Assembly (NCBI GenBank): GCA_964388105.1
Contig: CAYLYQ010000025.1
Coordinates: 1 to 26,885, forward strand
DNA: 26,885 nt
Origin: ZC4RG35 sp964388105
GTDB lineage: Bacteria; Actinomycetota; Acidimicrobiia; Spongiisociales; ZC4RG35
Reading direction: 5' to 3'
Below are positions 7,027-14,769 of this stretch, in pieces. Numbering within the stretch: the stretch's first letter is position 1; every line of letters starts with the position of its first letter. Both the position numbers and the translations under genes were made by a program. Under the pieces are notes generated by a model. It searched no databases. It was not told where the DNA came from and worked only from the letters and a program-made list of their open reading frames with translations.

Positions 7027-8118
7027 TCAGATTCGGCCGCGGAAGAGCTCTCTGGCGATGATGTTGCGCTGGATCTCCGACGTGCCCTCGTAGATGCGCA
7101 GGGCCCGGACCTCGTTGTAGAGGTGGGCCAGGTGGGAGTCCTTCTCCAGGCCACGCGCCCCCAACACCTGAATGGCGGTGTCAACGGCCCGCTGCGCCAT
7201 CTCCGTGGCGAACAGCTTGGCCATCGCAGACTTGCCGGTGAGTGGGTCGCGGCTCCCGGAGTCGTAGGTGTCCGCGGCGGACTGCACCAGGTGGGCCGCC
7301 GCTTCTATGCCAGTGCGAACGTCGGCGAGCTGATGGGAGATCCCCTGGAACTCGCTGATCGGCGCGCCGAACGCTTCACGGGTGCGGGCGTGCTCGACCG
7401 CGATGCCAAGGGCCGCCTCCGCCATGCCGACCGCTGCGGCGCCCACACTGGGGCGGAACAGATCGAGGGTCGCCATCGCCACCCGGAAACCGGCGTCGAG
7501 CTCTCCGAGCAACTGGTCCCGGCCTACGAAGACCCCTTCGAAGGCCCAGCTCCCGATCGGGTGTGGCGACAACAGGGAGATGGTCTCGCCCGGGACCTGC
7601 TCCATGGGCACCACGAACGCCGACACCCCGCGGGATCCTCGATCGGACGTCCGGGCGAACACCGTCGCCACGTCGGCCTCGGGGGCATTGGACACGAACA
7701 CCTTCGTTCCGATGAGCCGCCAGCCGTCACCATCGCGTTCGGCACGGGTCGCGATCGCCGCGGCGTCGGACCCCGCGTCTGGCTCGGTGAGGGCGAACGC
7801 GGCCACCAACTCGCCGGCTCGTATGCCCGGCATCCATCGCTCCCTCGCCGCGGCCGATCCGAAGAGCTGAATCGGGACGGCCCCCAGTCCCTGCACCGCG
7901 AACGCGGTCTCTGCCTCCGGGCAGCTCCTGGCGAGACCTCGCCGAATGGTGCAGAGCTCACCTGCGGTGACGCCCTCTGCGCCGAAGACCCGGTCGAAGA
8001 GCCCGGCGGCGGCCAGGGCTCTCACGAGGGGACGATTCACGCGTCCGGGTTCTCCTTGCGCGGCCACCTCGGCGAGTTCCGCGCCCAGTTTCTCCGCGTT
8101 CTGGACTGCTTCAGACAT
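7027..8118 (-). CDS. Acyl-CoA dehydrogenase
   Basis: 363 residues, slightly short of the usual 380. FAD enzyme that introduces the alpha-beta double bond into acyl-CoA and passes electrons to ETF. Seen: the FAD/substrate loop FALTEPDAGSDAA, the middle beta-domain (GTKVFVSNAPEAD), the C-terminal helical domain with AFGAPISEFQGISHQLADV, and the signature IYEGTSEIQRNIIARELF, in which Glu344 is the usual catalytic base of short/medium-chain members. The first 80 residues are a compact version of the N-terminal helical domain. Substrate unknown. It is transcribed alone, divergently from the 12-TM protein gene. TAACTT lies 9 nt before the ATG. Confidence 0.93.
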   Translation of the reverse strand: MSEAVQNAEKLGAELAEVAAQGEPGRVNRPLVRALAAAGLFDRVFGAEGVTAGELCTIRRGLARSCPEAETAFAVQGLGAVPIQLFGSAAARERWMPGIRAGELVAAFALTEPDAGSDAAAIATRAERDGDGWRLIGTKVFVSNAPEADVATVFARTSDRGSRGVSAFVVPMEQVPGETISLLSPHPIGSWAFEGVFVGRDQLLGELDAGFRVAMATLDLFRPSVGAAAVGMAEAALGIAVEHARTREAFGAPISEFQGISHQLADVRTGIEAAAHLVQSAADTYDSGSRDPLTGKSAMAKLFATEMAQRAVDTAIQVLGARGLEKDSHLAHLYNEVRALRIYEGTSEIQRNIIARELFRGRI

Positions 8119-8127
8119 CGAGCGAAC

Positions 8128-8133
8128 AAGTTA
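8128..8133 (-). promoter_or_regulatory. -10 box of the acyl-CoA dehydrogenase gene
   Basis: TAACTT on the minus strand, 9 nt before ATG 8118. No Shine-Dalgarno is visible, so the mRNA would have little or no leader. No good -35 is seen. Confidence 0.4.
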
Positions 8134-8166
8134 CCCATTGGCGCGGCGCGGCCCGGCCTCCGGATG

Positions 8167-8190
8167 TATAAAGCGCCGACTCAGAAAGGA
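8167..8190 (+). promoter_or_regulatory. -10 box and ribosome binding site of the 12-TM protein gene
   Basis: TATAAA at 8167-8172 and a good Shine-Dalgarno GAAAGGA at 8184-8190, 5 nt before ATG 8196. This gene has a normal leader, unlike most in the window. Confidence 0.5.
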
Positions 8191-8195
8191 AACAA

Positions 8196-9374
8196 ATGGC
8201 TGACGGCGTACGGCTCCTCTTCCGAGGGGCCCTGGTGATCTTCGTGCTCACCATCGTCATCGGGATCCTCAACGGGCTGGAGTTGTGGGACGTCCCGAGG
8301 GACATCCTCTTGACCCACGTCCATTCGGGGACTCTCGGGTGGATCACGCTTGCCGTCTTCGGCGCGGCCGGAGCCATGCTGGCCGGTCGGGGCGAGAGCA
8401 TCCGCAACATGGCGGTCTTCTCGGTCGTGTCTCTGACGGCGTACATCCTGGCCTTCGGTTCGGTCGAGTTCACCTCCGGCACCTCCATCCAACGGCCGAT
8501 CGCCGGCACCCTGGCGCTGATCGCCATCGCCTGGTTCTTCTTCTGGGCGCTGCGAGCGAAGAAGGGCGGGACCTACGACGTCGCCGAGTTCGGGATCGTG
8601 CTCTCCCTCGGCTTTCTGTTCTTCGGCGCCATTCTCGGGGTGATGCTCGGCCTCCAGATCGCCGGAGTCGAGGTGGTGGCACCTGAATACGGAGGACGGC
8701 TGGGCGAGTCCCACCCTGGGGCGATGGTCATCGGCTTCGTCCTCCTTGCCGGAGTCGCCATGGTGGAGCAGCTGATCCAGGAGCGCGTTCCGAGCCTGCG
8801 GGAGTCGCGAGCCGGGATGGTCCAGATGCTCCTGTTCTTCGTGGCCGGGGTGATCATGGTCATCGGGTTCCTGGCGGGGAACGAGAACCTCGTTCAGCTC
8901 GGAGTGCCGCTTCAGGTGGTGGGAACCATCATCCTCTTGGTCCGCCACGGCTCCCGACTGGCCCCCTCGCAGTGGGGCCCTGGCGTAGGGCCCAAGCTGG
9001 TGCGCACCGCGGTGCTCGGGTTGGTGGCGGTCGTCGTGTTGATCGCCACGCTCGTGGTCCGCCTCACCGGCGGCGCCGAGTTCGAGGAGCTCACGCCGAT
9101 TCTGCTCGCCATGGACCACACCAACTTCCTCCTGGTGATCACAACGCTGATCTTCGCCCTGCTACTCAGGGGGAACGAGGTCAAAGAGTCGTCCGCAATG
9201 ATCGCCTACCTCGGGCTGGTGGTCGGCGCGGTCGGATTTGCCATCGGCATCCTGACGGAGACGACGCTCCTCAAGCAGATCTTCACTCCGATACTCGGAC
9301 TGGCCCTGCTCCACGGGATCTTCACGTTCCTTAGGGCGCGGCCACGAGAGGCGGTACCGTCCGGCGGGAATTGA
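8196..9374 (+). CDS. 12-TM membrane protein with heme-copper-oxidase subunit I-like histidines
   Basis: 392 residues, almost all membrane. Predicted by eye: 12 helices at about 10-30, 43-64, 71-92, 101-122, 129-156, 172-194, 207-229, 234-254, 270-291, 304-328, 335-357 and 365-385. His41/His43 open helix 2 in LLTHVHSGTLGWITLAVFG, a motif like HVHxxxLGW of cbb3/oxidase-like proteins and NnrS. His173 opens helix 6 (ESHPGAMVIGF) and His308 lies in helix 10 (MDHTNFLLVITT). Helices 2, 6 and 10 are those that carry heme/CuB ligands in oxidase subunit I, but the paired His of helix 7 is absent. It may be a heme-binding electron-transfer or NO-response protein; this is inference. Its stop overlaps the TTG start of the next gene. 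Confidence 0.62.
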   Translation: MADGVRLLFRGALVIFVLTIVIGILNGLELWDVPRDILLTHVHSGTLGWITLAVFGAAGAMLAGRGESIRNMAVFSVVSLTAYILAFGSVEFTSGTSIQRPIAGTLALIAIAWFFFWALRAKKGGTYDVAEFGIVLSLGFLFFGAILGVMLGLQIAGVEVVAPEYGGRLGESHPGAMVIGFVLLAGVAMVEQLIQERVPSLRESRAGMVQMLLFFVAGVIMVIGFLAGNENLVQLGVPLQVVGTIILLVRHGSRLAPSQWGPGVGPKLVRTAVLGLVAVVVLIATLVVRLTGGAEFEELTPILLAMDHTNFLLVITTLIFALLLRGNEVKESSAMIAYLGLVVGAVGFAIGILTETTLLKQIFTPILGLALLHGIFTFLRARPREAVPSGGN

Positions 9375-10030
9375 GCCCGCATCGAGCGTCGGCCGGCTTC
9401 ACGGAGAGCTGGGACAACTTCAGGTTCGGGGTCGAGGACGGGGTGGCCACGGTAACCCTGAACCGGCCGGAGCGGCTCAACGCGCTCACCTTCGACGTCT
9501 ACGCCGACCTGCGCGACCTGCTCGCCGAGATCGAGCACCGTGACGACATCCGGGTCCTTGTCATCACCGGGGAGGGCCGTGGCTTCTGCTCCGGCGGCGA
9601 TGTCGAGGAGATCATCGGAGTACTCCAGGGCGCCGGGTCCACCGAGCTCCTCGACTTCACACGGATGACGGGAGCGGTCGTCGAGCGGATGCGGCGGCTT
9701 CCNNNNNNNNNNNNNNNNNNNNNNNNNNNNNNNNNNNNNNNNNNNNNNNNNNNNNNNNNNNNNNNNNNNNNNNNNNNNNNNNNNNNNNNNNNNNNNNNNN
9801 NNGACTCCCTGGCCGCTGTGACGGCCGAGCTCGCCGGACGGCTGGCAGCAGGGCCGGCCGCGGCTTACGCCGCGACCAAGGTGCTCATCGGCCGGGAACA
9901 GGACATGGACCTCGCGTCCGCGATCGAGCTGGAGGCGTTCACCCAAGCCCACCTCATGGCGGCGGAGGACCATGCCGAGTTCTACCGGGCCTTCACCGAG
10001 AAGCGGCCGCCCGACTGGACAGGCCGATGA
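9371..10030 (+). CDS. Enoyl-CoA hydratase/isomerase family protein (interrupted by assembly gap)
   Basis: Crotonase-fold enzyme that adds water to enoyl-CoA or a related CoA ester. Seen: WDNFRFGVEDGVATVTLNRPERLNAL at the N-terminus, the first oxyanion-hole strand LVITGEGRGFCSGGDVEEI, and after the gap a C-terminal helix region AGPAAAYAATKVLIG with a FYRAFTEKRPPDW tail. The N run removes the centre, including the second oxyanion-hole Gly and the catalytic Glu region. Compared with roughly 260-residue relatives, clearly more than 100 bases are missing. Start: TTG at 9371, overlapping the previous stop (TTGA); no better start exists before the conserved core. The stop overlaps the ATG of the RidA gene (ATGA). 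Confidence 0.88.
   Translation: MSPHRASAGFTESWDNFRFGVEDGVATVTLNRPERLNALTFDVYADLRDLLAEIEHRDDIRVLVITGEGRGFCSGGDVEEIIGVLQGAGSTELLDFTRMTGAVVERMRRLXXXXXXXXXXXXXXXXXXXXXXXXXXXXXXXXXXDSLAAVTAELAGRLAAGPAAAYAATKVLIGREQDMDLASAIELEAFTQAHLMAAEDHAEFYRAFTEKRPPDWTGR
9703..9802. other. Scaffold gap (100 N)
   Basis: Exactly 100 N of filler inside the enoyl-CoA hydratase gene. The flanking coding frames happen to stay in register; the real length is unknown. Confidence 0.99.
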
Positions 10031-10443
10031 CCAGGCACCACATGTTCAACCCCGAGGGCTTGCCCCAAGCCAGAGGGTTCTCGTATGGCGCCGTGGCTGC
10101 CGGAGGCCGGACCCTGTACCTGTCGGGGATCACCGCGGAACGCATCGACGGAACCTTTCCCGACGGCGTCGCCGCCCAATTCGGTGAGGCATGTGCCCGG
10201 GTGGCGTTGGTCATCTCTGAAGCCGGAGGCGATCCGACCGACCTGGTGTCGATGACGATCTACACCACGGATGTCGCCGGCTACAAGGCCGACCTGGGGA
10301 AGATCGGGGCTGAGTACCGGGAGGTCTTCGGACGCCACTTCCCGCCGATCGCCCTCATCGGCGTCGCCGAGCTGTTCGAGAAGGAAGCCCTCGTCGAGCT
10401 GGTCTGTGCCGCCGTCGTGCCCGGCGATCAGGCGCCCGGGTAG
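10027..10443 (+). CDS. RidA (YjgF/YER057c/UK114) family protein
   Basis: 138 residues, one RidA fold. Seen: LPQARGFSYGAVAAGGRTLYLSG, QFGEACARVALVISEAGGDPTDLVSMTIYTTD, FPPIALIGVAELFEKEALVELVCAAVV. In E. coli RidA, Arg105 (in PARSCVEVA) holds the substrate carboxylate; here the matching position is Ile108, while the later conserved Glu (Glu124) is kept. It is therefore probably not a canonical 2-aminoacrylate deaminase but one of the other RidA subfamilies, some of which, such as 2-aminomuconate deaminase, work in aromatic catabolism. Coupled by ATGA overlap to the enoyl-CoA hydratase gene. Its 3' end overlaps the convergent pyrophosphatase gene by 16 nt. Confidence 0.87.
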   Translation: MTRHHMFNPEGLPQARGFSYGAVAAGGRTLYLSGITAERIDGTFPDGVAAQFGEACARVALVISEAGGDPTDLVSMTIYTTDVAGYKADLGKIGAEYREVFGRHFPPIALIGVAELFEKEALVELVCAAVVPGDQAPG

Positions 10444-10913
10444 GCGGCGCGCGCGGCCTCGATGATCGGCCAGGTCTCTGCTGCCGTCCGCCATCCCAGG
10501 GCGGCGGTCTTGGTGCCTTCCAGCTGCTTGTAGACCTTGAAGAAGTGCTCGATCTCCGCGAGCAGATGGGGGTCGAGGTCGTCGAGGTCGTTGACCGCCT
10601 CCCAACGAGGATCGCCGATCGGCAAAGCGATCACCTTGTCGTCAGCCTCGCCCCCGTCCTCCATGAGGAACACCCCGATGGGCCGCACCCGGATGCGACA
10701 GCCCGGGAATGTGGGCTCGGTGACCAGGACGAGAACATCCAGTGGGTCGCCGTCCTCGGCGAGGGTGTCGGGGAAGTAGCCGTAGTCGGCGGGGTAGCGG
10801 GTGGCGGTGAACAAGGTGCGGTCGAGGAAGATCTCCCCGGTCTCCTTGTTGATCTCGTACTTGTTGCGGCTGCCCCCGGGGATCTCGACCACGGCGGTGA
10901 GGGAGTCGATCAT
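10428..10913 (-). CDS. ppa: Inorganic pyrophosphatase (family I)
   Basis: Cytoplasmic Mg-dependent enzyme that hydrolyses pyrophosphate and pulls biosynthetic and CoA-ligase reactions forward. 161 residues, normal for bacterial family I. Seen: SRNKYEIN (Lys18, Glu20), DRTLFTATRYPADYGYFP (Arg32, Tyr44), signature EDGDPLDVLVL (Asp54, Asp56, Asp59), and DDKVIALP. These match E. coli Lys29, Glu31, Arg43, Tyr55, Asp65, Asp67 and Asp70. Start: ATG 10913 (MIDSLTAVVEIP), which aligns with the family; the longer frame upstream is not homologous. It has its own TAGCCT box 7 nt before the ATG, so it can be transcribed separately from the gene upstream. Confidence 0.96.
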   Translation of the reverse strand: MIDSLTAVVEIPGGSRNKYEINKETGEIFLDRTLFTATRYPADYGYFPDTLAEDGDPLDVLVLVTEPTFPGCRIRVRPIGVFLMEDGGEADDKVIALPIGDPRWEAVNDLDDLDPHLLAEIEHFFKVYKQLEGTKTAALGWRTAAETWPIIEAARAAYPGA

Positions 10914-10920
10914 CTGGACG

Positions 10921-10926
10921 AGGCTA
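10921..10926 (-). promoter_or_regulatory. -10 box of the pyrophosphatase gene
   Basis: TAGCCT on the minus strand, exactly 7 nt before ATG 10913, in the 23-nt gap after the SbnI-like gene. The same hexamer and spacing precede the LiaF-like gene (26627-26632). Suggests a leaderless transcript. Confidence 0.48.
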
Positions 10927-10936
10927 CGCCGCCGAA

Positions 10937-11695
10937 TCAGTCGTCGAGAACGACGACGGTCTCTTCGTACCGGCGGACCCTGCCAGTCGTCGAGCGCTCT
11001 TCGACCAGGCGGTCGAGTTCGGCCTGGTCGCCCGACTCGAGAATGGCCAGCGGCGCCTTGAGGCGCAGCACCCGCTCCGGCACCAAGAACCGGGTGACGC
11101 CAGCCGGGAGGAGGTCCTGGCCGATGGCGGCCTTGACCACGTCCTCGACCCGGACCGGCGGGAACTCGACGATCACCGACCAATCGGGAAAACGCGTGGT
11201 GACTGTGGACGGCTGCGGGTCGATGATCCGGCTGGTCTCCCACCGCCCGATGTACGAGTCGACCAGTGCCGTCATGGTGGCGTTGGGGCTCATGTCCGCA
11301 CCGAGCACCGAGTGCGTCTCCCCATCCGCCGTGGTCACCTGGGGGGTTCCGACGGCGCCTGTGAGGAGGAGCCCCGGGTAGTCGGCGATGCCCGTCATCA
11401 CTTGATCCGACGGGCAGTCCCTGAGGACGTGGTGCCAGGTCTCCAGGGTCACGGCCTCAGGATCGACTACCTGGACGATGATGTACGGCAGACCGATCCC
11501 CAGGACCGCCTCGGTGCGGGTGGCCCCATCGAGGACCACGTACCGGCCGGCCGCCTCGATGCATATGACCGGGTTGACCTGGACTCCTTCAGAGGTGATC
11601 CGCGTCCGGATCTGGGAGACTCGTTTGGGATCGACGCCCTCATGTCGCAGGACGGCGCCGATGGGCACGACCTGAAGAGGGGGTACCAGGGACAT
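10937..11695 (-). CDS. SbnI/SerK-like ParB-fold protein (putative serine kinase or regulator)
   Basis: 252 residues, the size of Staphylococcus SbnI and archaeal SerK. Seen: a ParB/sulfiredoxin-like N-terminal domain with LRHEGVDPKRV (Glu19), NPVICIE and the nucleotide-binding turn VVLDGATRTEAV (54-64), and a C-terminal domain with EDVVKAAIGQDLLPAGVTRFLVPERVLRLKAPL (184-216). The latter resembles the LPPKxTRHxIPxRxxR-type segment I recall from SbnI/SerK. Those proteins phosphorylate free L-serine to O-phosphoserine, and SbnI is also a heme-sensing regulator. Here DGATR replaces the more common DGxHR. No siderophore genes are nearby. The kinase role is inference; another ParB-like DNA-binding function is possible. 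Confidence 0.6.
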   Translation of the reverse strand: MSLVPPLQVVPIGAVLRHEGVDPKRVSQIRTRITSEGVQVNPVICIEAAGRYVVLDGATRTEAVLGIGLPYIIVQVVDPEAVTLETWHHVLRDCPSDQVMTGIADYPGLLLTGAVGTPQVTTADGETHSVLGADMSPNATMTALVDSYIGRWETSRIIDPQPSTVTTRFPDWSVIVEFPPVRVEDVVKAAIGQDLLPAGVTRFLVPERVLRLKAPLAILESGDQAELDRLVEERSTTGRVRRYEETVVVLDD

Positions 11696-11701
11696 CGGGT
11701 C

Positions 11702-11707
11702 ATTATC
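11702..11707 (-). promoter_or_regulatory. -10 box of the SbnI-like gene
   Basis: GATAAT on the minus strand (5 of 6 to consensus), 6 nt before ATG 11695, in the 44-bp gap after the kynureninase-like gene. Fits a leaderless transcript. Confidence 0.42.
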
Positions 11708-11739
11708 GCCGTTTTGGGGGCGGCGGGCGACGGCGGGGC

Positions 11740-12873
11740 TCAGCCGAGCATGCCGAGGCGCTCCACTAGGAGGTCGACGTCAGACTCGTCCTGATAAACG
11801 CCGAATCCGATCCGCAACCGGTCTCGCCGGTAATCGGTGAACACAGCCTGGTCGTGAAGGCTTCTAAAGATCGAGTCGGCACGGCGGGTGCGGAAGGTGA
11901 GGAAGCTCCCCCTGCGATGGGGCTGCGGGGGGATCAGCTCGCCGGGTGCAGCACCCGAACCGAGGAATCGCTCCTGCAGTGTCTCGACGTGAGCCGCGAT
12001 CTCGCCCGGCCCGACACCCTCCTCGTCGAGCCACCTGAGCACCGCGTTCATCCGGTACAGGCCGGAGGGATCGAAGGTGGCGCCGAGGAATCGGGAAGCG
12101 TCGGTGCCGTAGGCGATTTGGTCGATGCCGCCCTCCAGCTGCCCGAATCCTGCGTACCACCCGGTGTCGACGGGGCGGGGGCCGAACCCGGGCGGACAGT
12201 GCATGAAGCACGCCCCTTCGCCACTCATCGCGTACTTGTAGCCACCTGCGATGTAGAAGGCCCGGTCCTGGATCGCTCCGAGGTCGAAAGGTGTGGCCAT
12301 GAAGCCGTGATACCCGTCGATGACGACGAAGGTGGTCTGGTCGGGAACCGCGGAGACGATCCGGTCGAGGTCCGGGACCACGAAGCCGGAGTCGAAGAAC
12401 ACCTGGCTCAGGTAGATGAGGTCGTGGGCACCCGATCGGGCTTCGGCCGTGAAGCGCTCGGCGAAGGTGTCGAACGGTTCGGCAGGCACTCGGTCGACGA
12501 TCGCCATGCCCGCCTCCTCCCACCGGCGGGTCTGCCTCACGAACGAGTGGAACTCGGCGTCGGTCGTCAGGATGCGGACCGGAGGCTCGAAGCAGGAGAA
12601 GAGCCGCAGCAGAAATGAGTGGGTGTTGGGGGAGAAGGCGATCGTCTTGGCGCCTTCCACGCCGATGATGCCGGCGATGCGGTTGCCCAGCTCCGGCATC
12701 AACTCCCCGAACACCATGCCCCACTTGTCGTCGGCGAAGCGGGCTGCGTCCAGCCACGCCTGCTGGTGGGCGTCGAAGGAGACGTCGGGCCAGGGATGGT
12801 GCGAGTGGGCGGCGAAGTGCAGCCGGTCCGGCGCAGCCGCGAGGAACCTGGAGAACCCCGGCTTCAGGTTCAC
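11740..12873 (-). CDS. Kynureninase-like PLP enzyme (aminotransferase class V fold)
   Basis: 377 residues from GTG 12873. Seen: HFAAHSHHPWPD (20-30), AFSPNTHSFLLRLFSC (79-94), TDAEFHSFVRQ, the PLP-binding Asp186 in VVIDGYHGF, and the Schiff-base Lys213 in AGGYKYAMSGEGACFMHCP, close to the SYKYLNSGPG pattern of kynureninases. Kynureninase splits L-kynurenine into anthranilate and alanine. Start choice: GTG overlaps the stop of tryptophan 2,3-dioxygenase by 4 nt (GTGA), and upstream codons are not homologous. The coupling to TDO strongly favours kynureninase over other class V enzymes such as cysteine desulfurase, whose active-site Cys loop I do not see. Confidence 0.78.
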   Translation of the reverse strand: MNLKPGFSRFLAAAPDRLHFAAHSHHPWPDVSFDAHQQAWLDAARFADDKWGMVFGELMPELGNRIAGIIGVEGAKTIAFSPNTHSFLLRLFSCFEPPVRILTTDAEFHSFVRQTRRWEEAGMAIVDRVPAEPFDTFAERFTAEARSGAHDLIYLSQVFFDSGFVVPDLDRIVSAVPDQTTFVVIDGYHGFMATPFDLGAIQDRAFYIAGGYKYAMSGEGACFMHCPPGFGPRPVDTGWYAGFGQLEGGIDQIAYGTDASRFLGATFDPSGLYRMNAVLRWLDEEGVGPGEIAAHVETLQERFLGSGAAPGELIPPQPHRRGSFLTFRTRRADSIFRSLHDQAVFTDYRRDRLRIGFGVYQDESDVDLLVERLGMLG

Positions 12874-13958
12874 TGCTGGTAGCGGAAGCTCATCGACTCC
12901 CTGATCTCCGACGGGAGCTCGGGGCGGTCGGCTCGGGGGATGAGGAAGGTGGACAGGCTGAAGAGGTCGGCGTAGACCCGGGTCCGCTCGGCCGACTTCT
13001 CGAGATACTTGGCGCCGGCGGAGCCGCCGGTGCCGATGCGGCGGCCGATCATCCGGAGCGCCATCTGGGCGTGTCGGTAGCGCCACATCGTGAAGCCTTC
13101 CTCGATGTCCATGAGCAGCTCCAGCATGTGGAACGGCTCCTGAAGCGCCGGTTCGTCCCGGTAGAGGCAGATGAACAGGGCTGCCTGGAAGGCCCGGTGG
13201 CTGAGGCGCAGCCGGCCGGCGGCAATCTCGTTGGCATGGCGTTCGGGGTCGAAAACGATGTCGTATTGCGCCAGGACGGCTTTGAAGTCCTCGTCCTGAG
13301 CCGCCTTCTCCTCATCGGTGAGAGTCGGGTTCGATTCCACGAGGGAACGGTCGATCTCGATCCTCTCCTTCACCGCCTTCTTGTAGGCCTCCCAGAACGA
13401 GAAGTCCCCTCGGTCGAGGAACGGAGTCCGCTCCAGCCACCGTTCCACGAGGTCGAAGAGCGACGGCTGGCCCTCGAAGGCCTCGACCCGATCACGGTCC
13501 TCCTCGTTGAGCCGCTCGGTGTACACCGCGCCCGCCAGCTTGAGGCGGTCTTCCCGGCGCACTCCGAGCTTGTTCTCCACGATCCTGAACTGTGCCGACT
13601 GGAACCCCGAGGCCGGGAACAGGTAGTCCCTGAAGTCGAGAAAGTCCATGGGGGTCATGGTCTCGAGAACGCTGATCTGTTCGATCAGGAGCCGCTGGAT
13701 GGCGGCCACGCGTCGCAGCCGGCTGACCACGGTGCCCATCTCGTTCTCCTCGAGGAATGGCTGGCCCAAGAGCTCCATGATGGAATCGAGCTCCCATCCG
13801 ATCTGCTTGAACCAGAGCTCGTACGCCTGGTGCACGATGATGAAGAGCATCTCGTCGTGCACCGGCTTCCCCAGCTTGGCGCTCTCGAGCTGCTGGGACG
13901 ACAACAGCCGGTCCAGCATCAGGTACTCGGGGTAGTAGAGGGGCGCGGGGCTGGTCAT
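12870..13958 (-). CDS. kynA: Tryptophan 2,3-dioxygenase
   Basis: Heme enzyme that oxidises L-tryptophan to N-formylkynurenine, the first step of the kynurenine pathway. 362 residues, somewhat longer than many bacterial TDOs. Seen: FIIVHQAYELWFKQIGWEL with distal His43, FRDYLFPASGFQSAQFR (109-125), LSHRAFQAALFICLYRDEP, the proximal heme ligand His296 in MWRYRHAQMALRMIG, and the substrate loop GTGGSAG (309-315). Start: ATG 13958 (MTSPAPLYYPEYL), 10 nt after the SDR stop, so it is probably cotranscribed with the SDR. The kynureninase-like gene follows with a 4-nt overlap. Kynurenine formamidase (kynB) is not recognisable in the window. Confidence 0.96.
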   Translation of the reverse strand: MTSPAPLYYPEYLMLDRLLSSQQLESAKLGKPVHDEMLFIIVHQAYELWFKQIGWELDSIMELLGQPFLEENEMGTVVSRLRRVAAIQRLLIEQISVLETMTPMDFLDFRDYLFPASGFQSAQFRIVENKLGVRREDRLKLAGAVYTERLNEEDRDRVEAFEGQPSLFDLVERWLERTPFLDRGDFSFWEAYKKAVKERIEIDRSLVESNPTLTDEEKAAQDEDFKAVLAQYDIVFDPERHANEIAAGRLRLSHRAFQAALFICLYRDEPALQEPFHMLELLMDIEEGFTMWRYRHAQMALRMIGRRIGTGGSAGAKYLEKSAERTRVYADLFSLSTFLIPRADRPELPSEIRESMSFRYQQ

Positions 13959-13968
13959 GCCCGCCAAA

Positions 13969-14769
13969 CTAGTTGAACGCGCCGCACCATTCTTCGGAGT
14001 GCTCCCACAGCTCCGCAGCCAGGGCATCGTCCTGTGCCAGGCTCGAGGGTGTCCGTTCGGTCCGACGTGCCCAGTACCCGCCCGATGTGGCTCCGAGTGT
14101 GGGATCGGTGGCACACCAGACAACGGTGTCCGCTCCCTCCTCGGGCGAGAGCGTGCGGCCCAGGAAAGGCTTGACGAACCACGGGAAGATGGCGGTGTCG
14201 ACCAACCCGGGATGGACGGCGTAGGTGTTGATGTCGGGACGCCTGCGTGCCAGTTCCCGCACGAAGAGCAGATTGGCCAGTTTCGAGGTCGAGTACTCGG
14301 CGATGCCGGTGCGACTGCGAGTCCGCTGCTGGACGCGCTCGAAGTCGATTCCGTCCGATCGGCGGTGCATCTCCGAGCTCACCTGCACGAGCCGGCTATT
14401 CGGGCTCAATGCCGGAGCGAGCCGCGAGGTGAGGAGGAAATGGCCCAGATGGTTGGTCCCGAACTGCAGCTCGAAGCCGTCCTCCGTGACCCCCCTGCCA
14501 CCGCCGACCCCGGCGTTGTTGATGAGCACGCCGATGCTGTCGTGCCGGGCCCGGATGGCGGAAGCGGCCGCCTCCACCGAGCGGAGGGAAGCGAGGTCGA
14601 GTTGCACGGTCTCGGCCGAGCCTCCGGCAGCCCGGATCTCTCCGAGGAGGTCGCCGAGCTTGGCCTGAGAGCGTCCGGCTGCCACGACGTGAAGGCCGTC
14701 GGCGGCGAGGGCCAGTGCCGCCGCTCTGCCGATTCCCGAAGTCGGTCCGGTGACGACGGCTATCTCCAC
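13969..14769 (-). CDS. Short-chain dehydrogenase/reductase (retinol-dehydrogenase-like SDR)
   Basis: 266 residues. Seen: the nucleotide-binding TGPTSGIG (7-14), NNAG (84-87), catalytic Ser131/132 in VQVSSEMH, YSTSK with Tyr159 and Lys163, and HPGLVDT. AAGRS after the second strand suggests NADP(H) preference. Substrate unknown; the sequence looks like the broad retinol-dehydrogenase/WWOX-like branch. Start: GTG 14769 (GTGGAGATA, the same start context as hutH), with TACCCT 6 nt upstream. First gene of SDR-TDO-kynureninase, so it may act on a tryptophan or kynurenine metabolite, but nothing in the sequence shows this. Confidence 0.9.
   Translation of the reverse strand: MEIAVVTGPTSGIGRAAALALAADGLHVVAAGRSQAKLGDLLGEIRAAGGSAETVQLDLASLRSVEAAASAIRARHDSIGVLINNAGVGGGRGVTEDGFELQFGTNHLGHFLLTSRLAPALSPNSRLVQVSSEMHRRSDGIDFERVQQRTRSRTGIAEYSTSKLANLLFVRELARRRPDINTYAVHPGLVDTAIFPWFVKPFLGRTLSPEEGADTVVWCATDPTLGATSGGYWARRTERTPSSLAQDDALAAELWEHSEEWCGAFN

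Noticed and set aside
8181..9119. Open frame of 312 codons antisense to the 12-TM protein gene
   Set aside because: The product is extremely rich in His, Asp, Glu and Gln, the usual reverse reading of hydrophobic codons; the plus-strand gene has a Shine-Dalgarno and clear helices.
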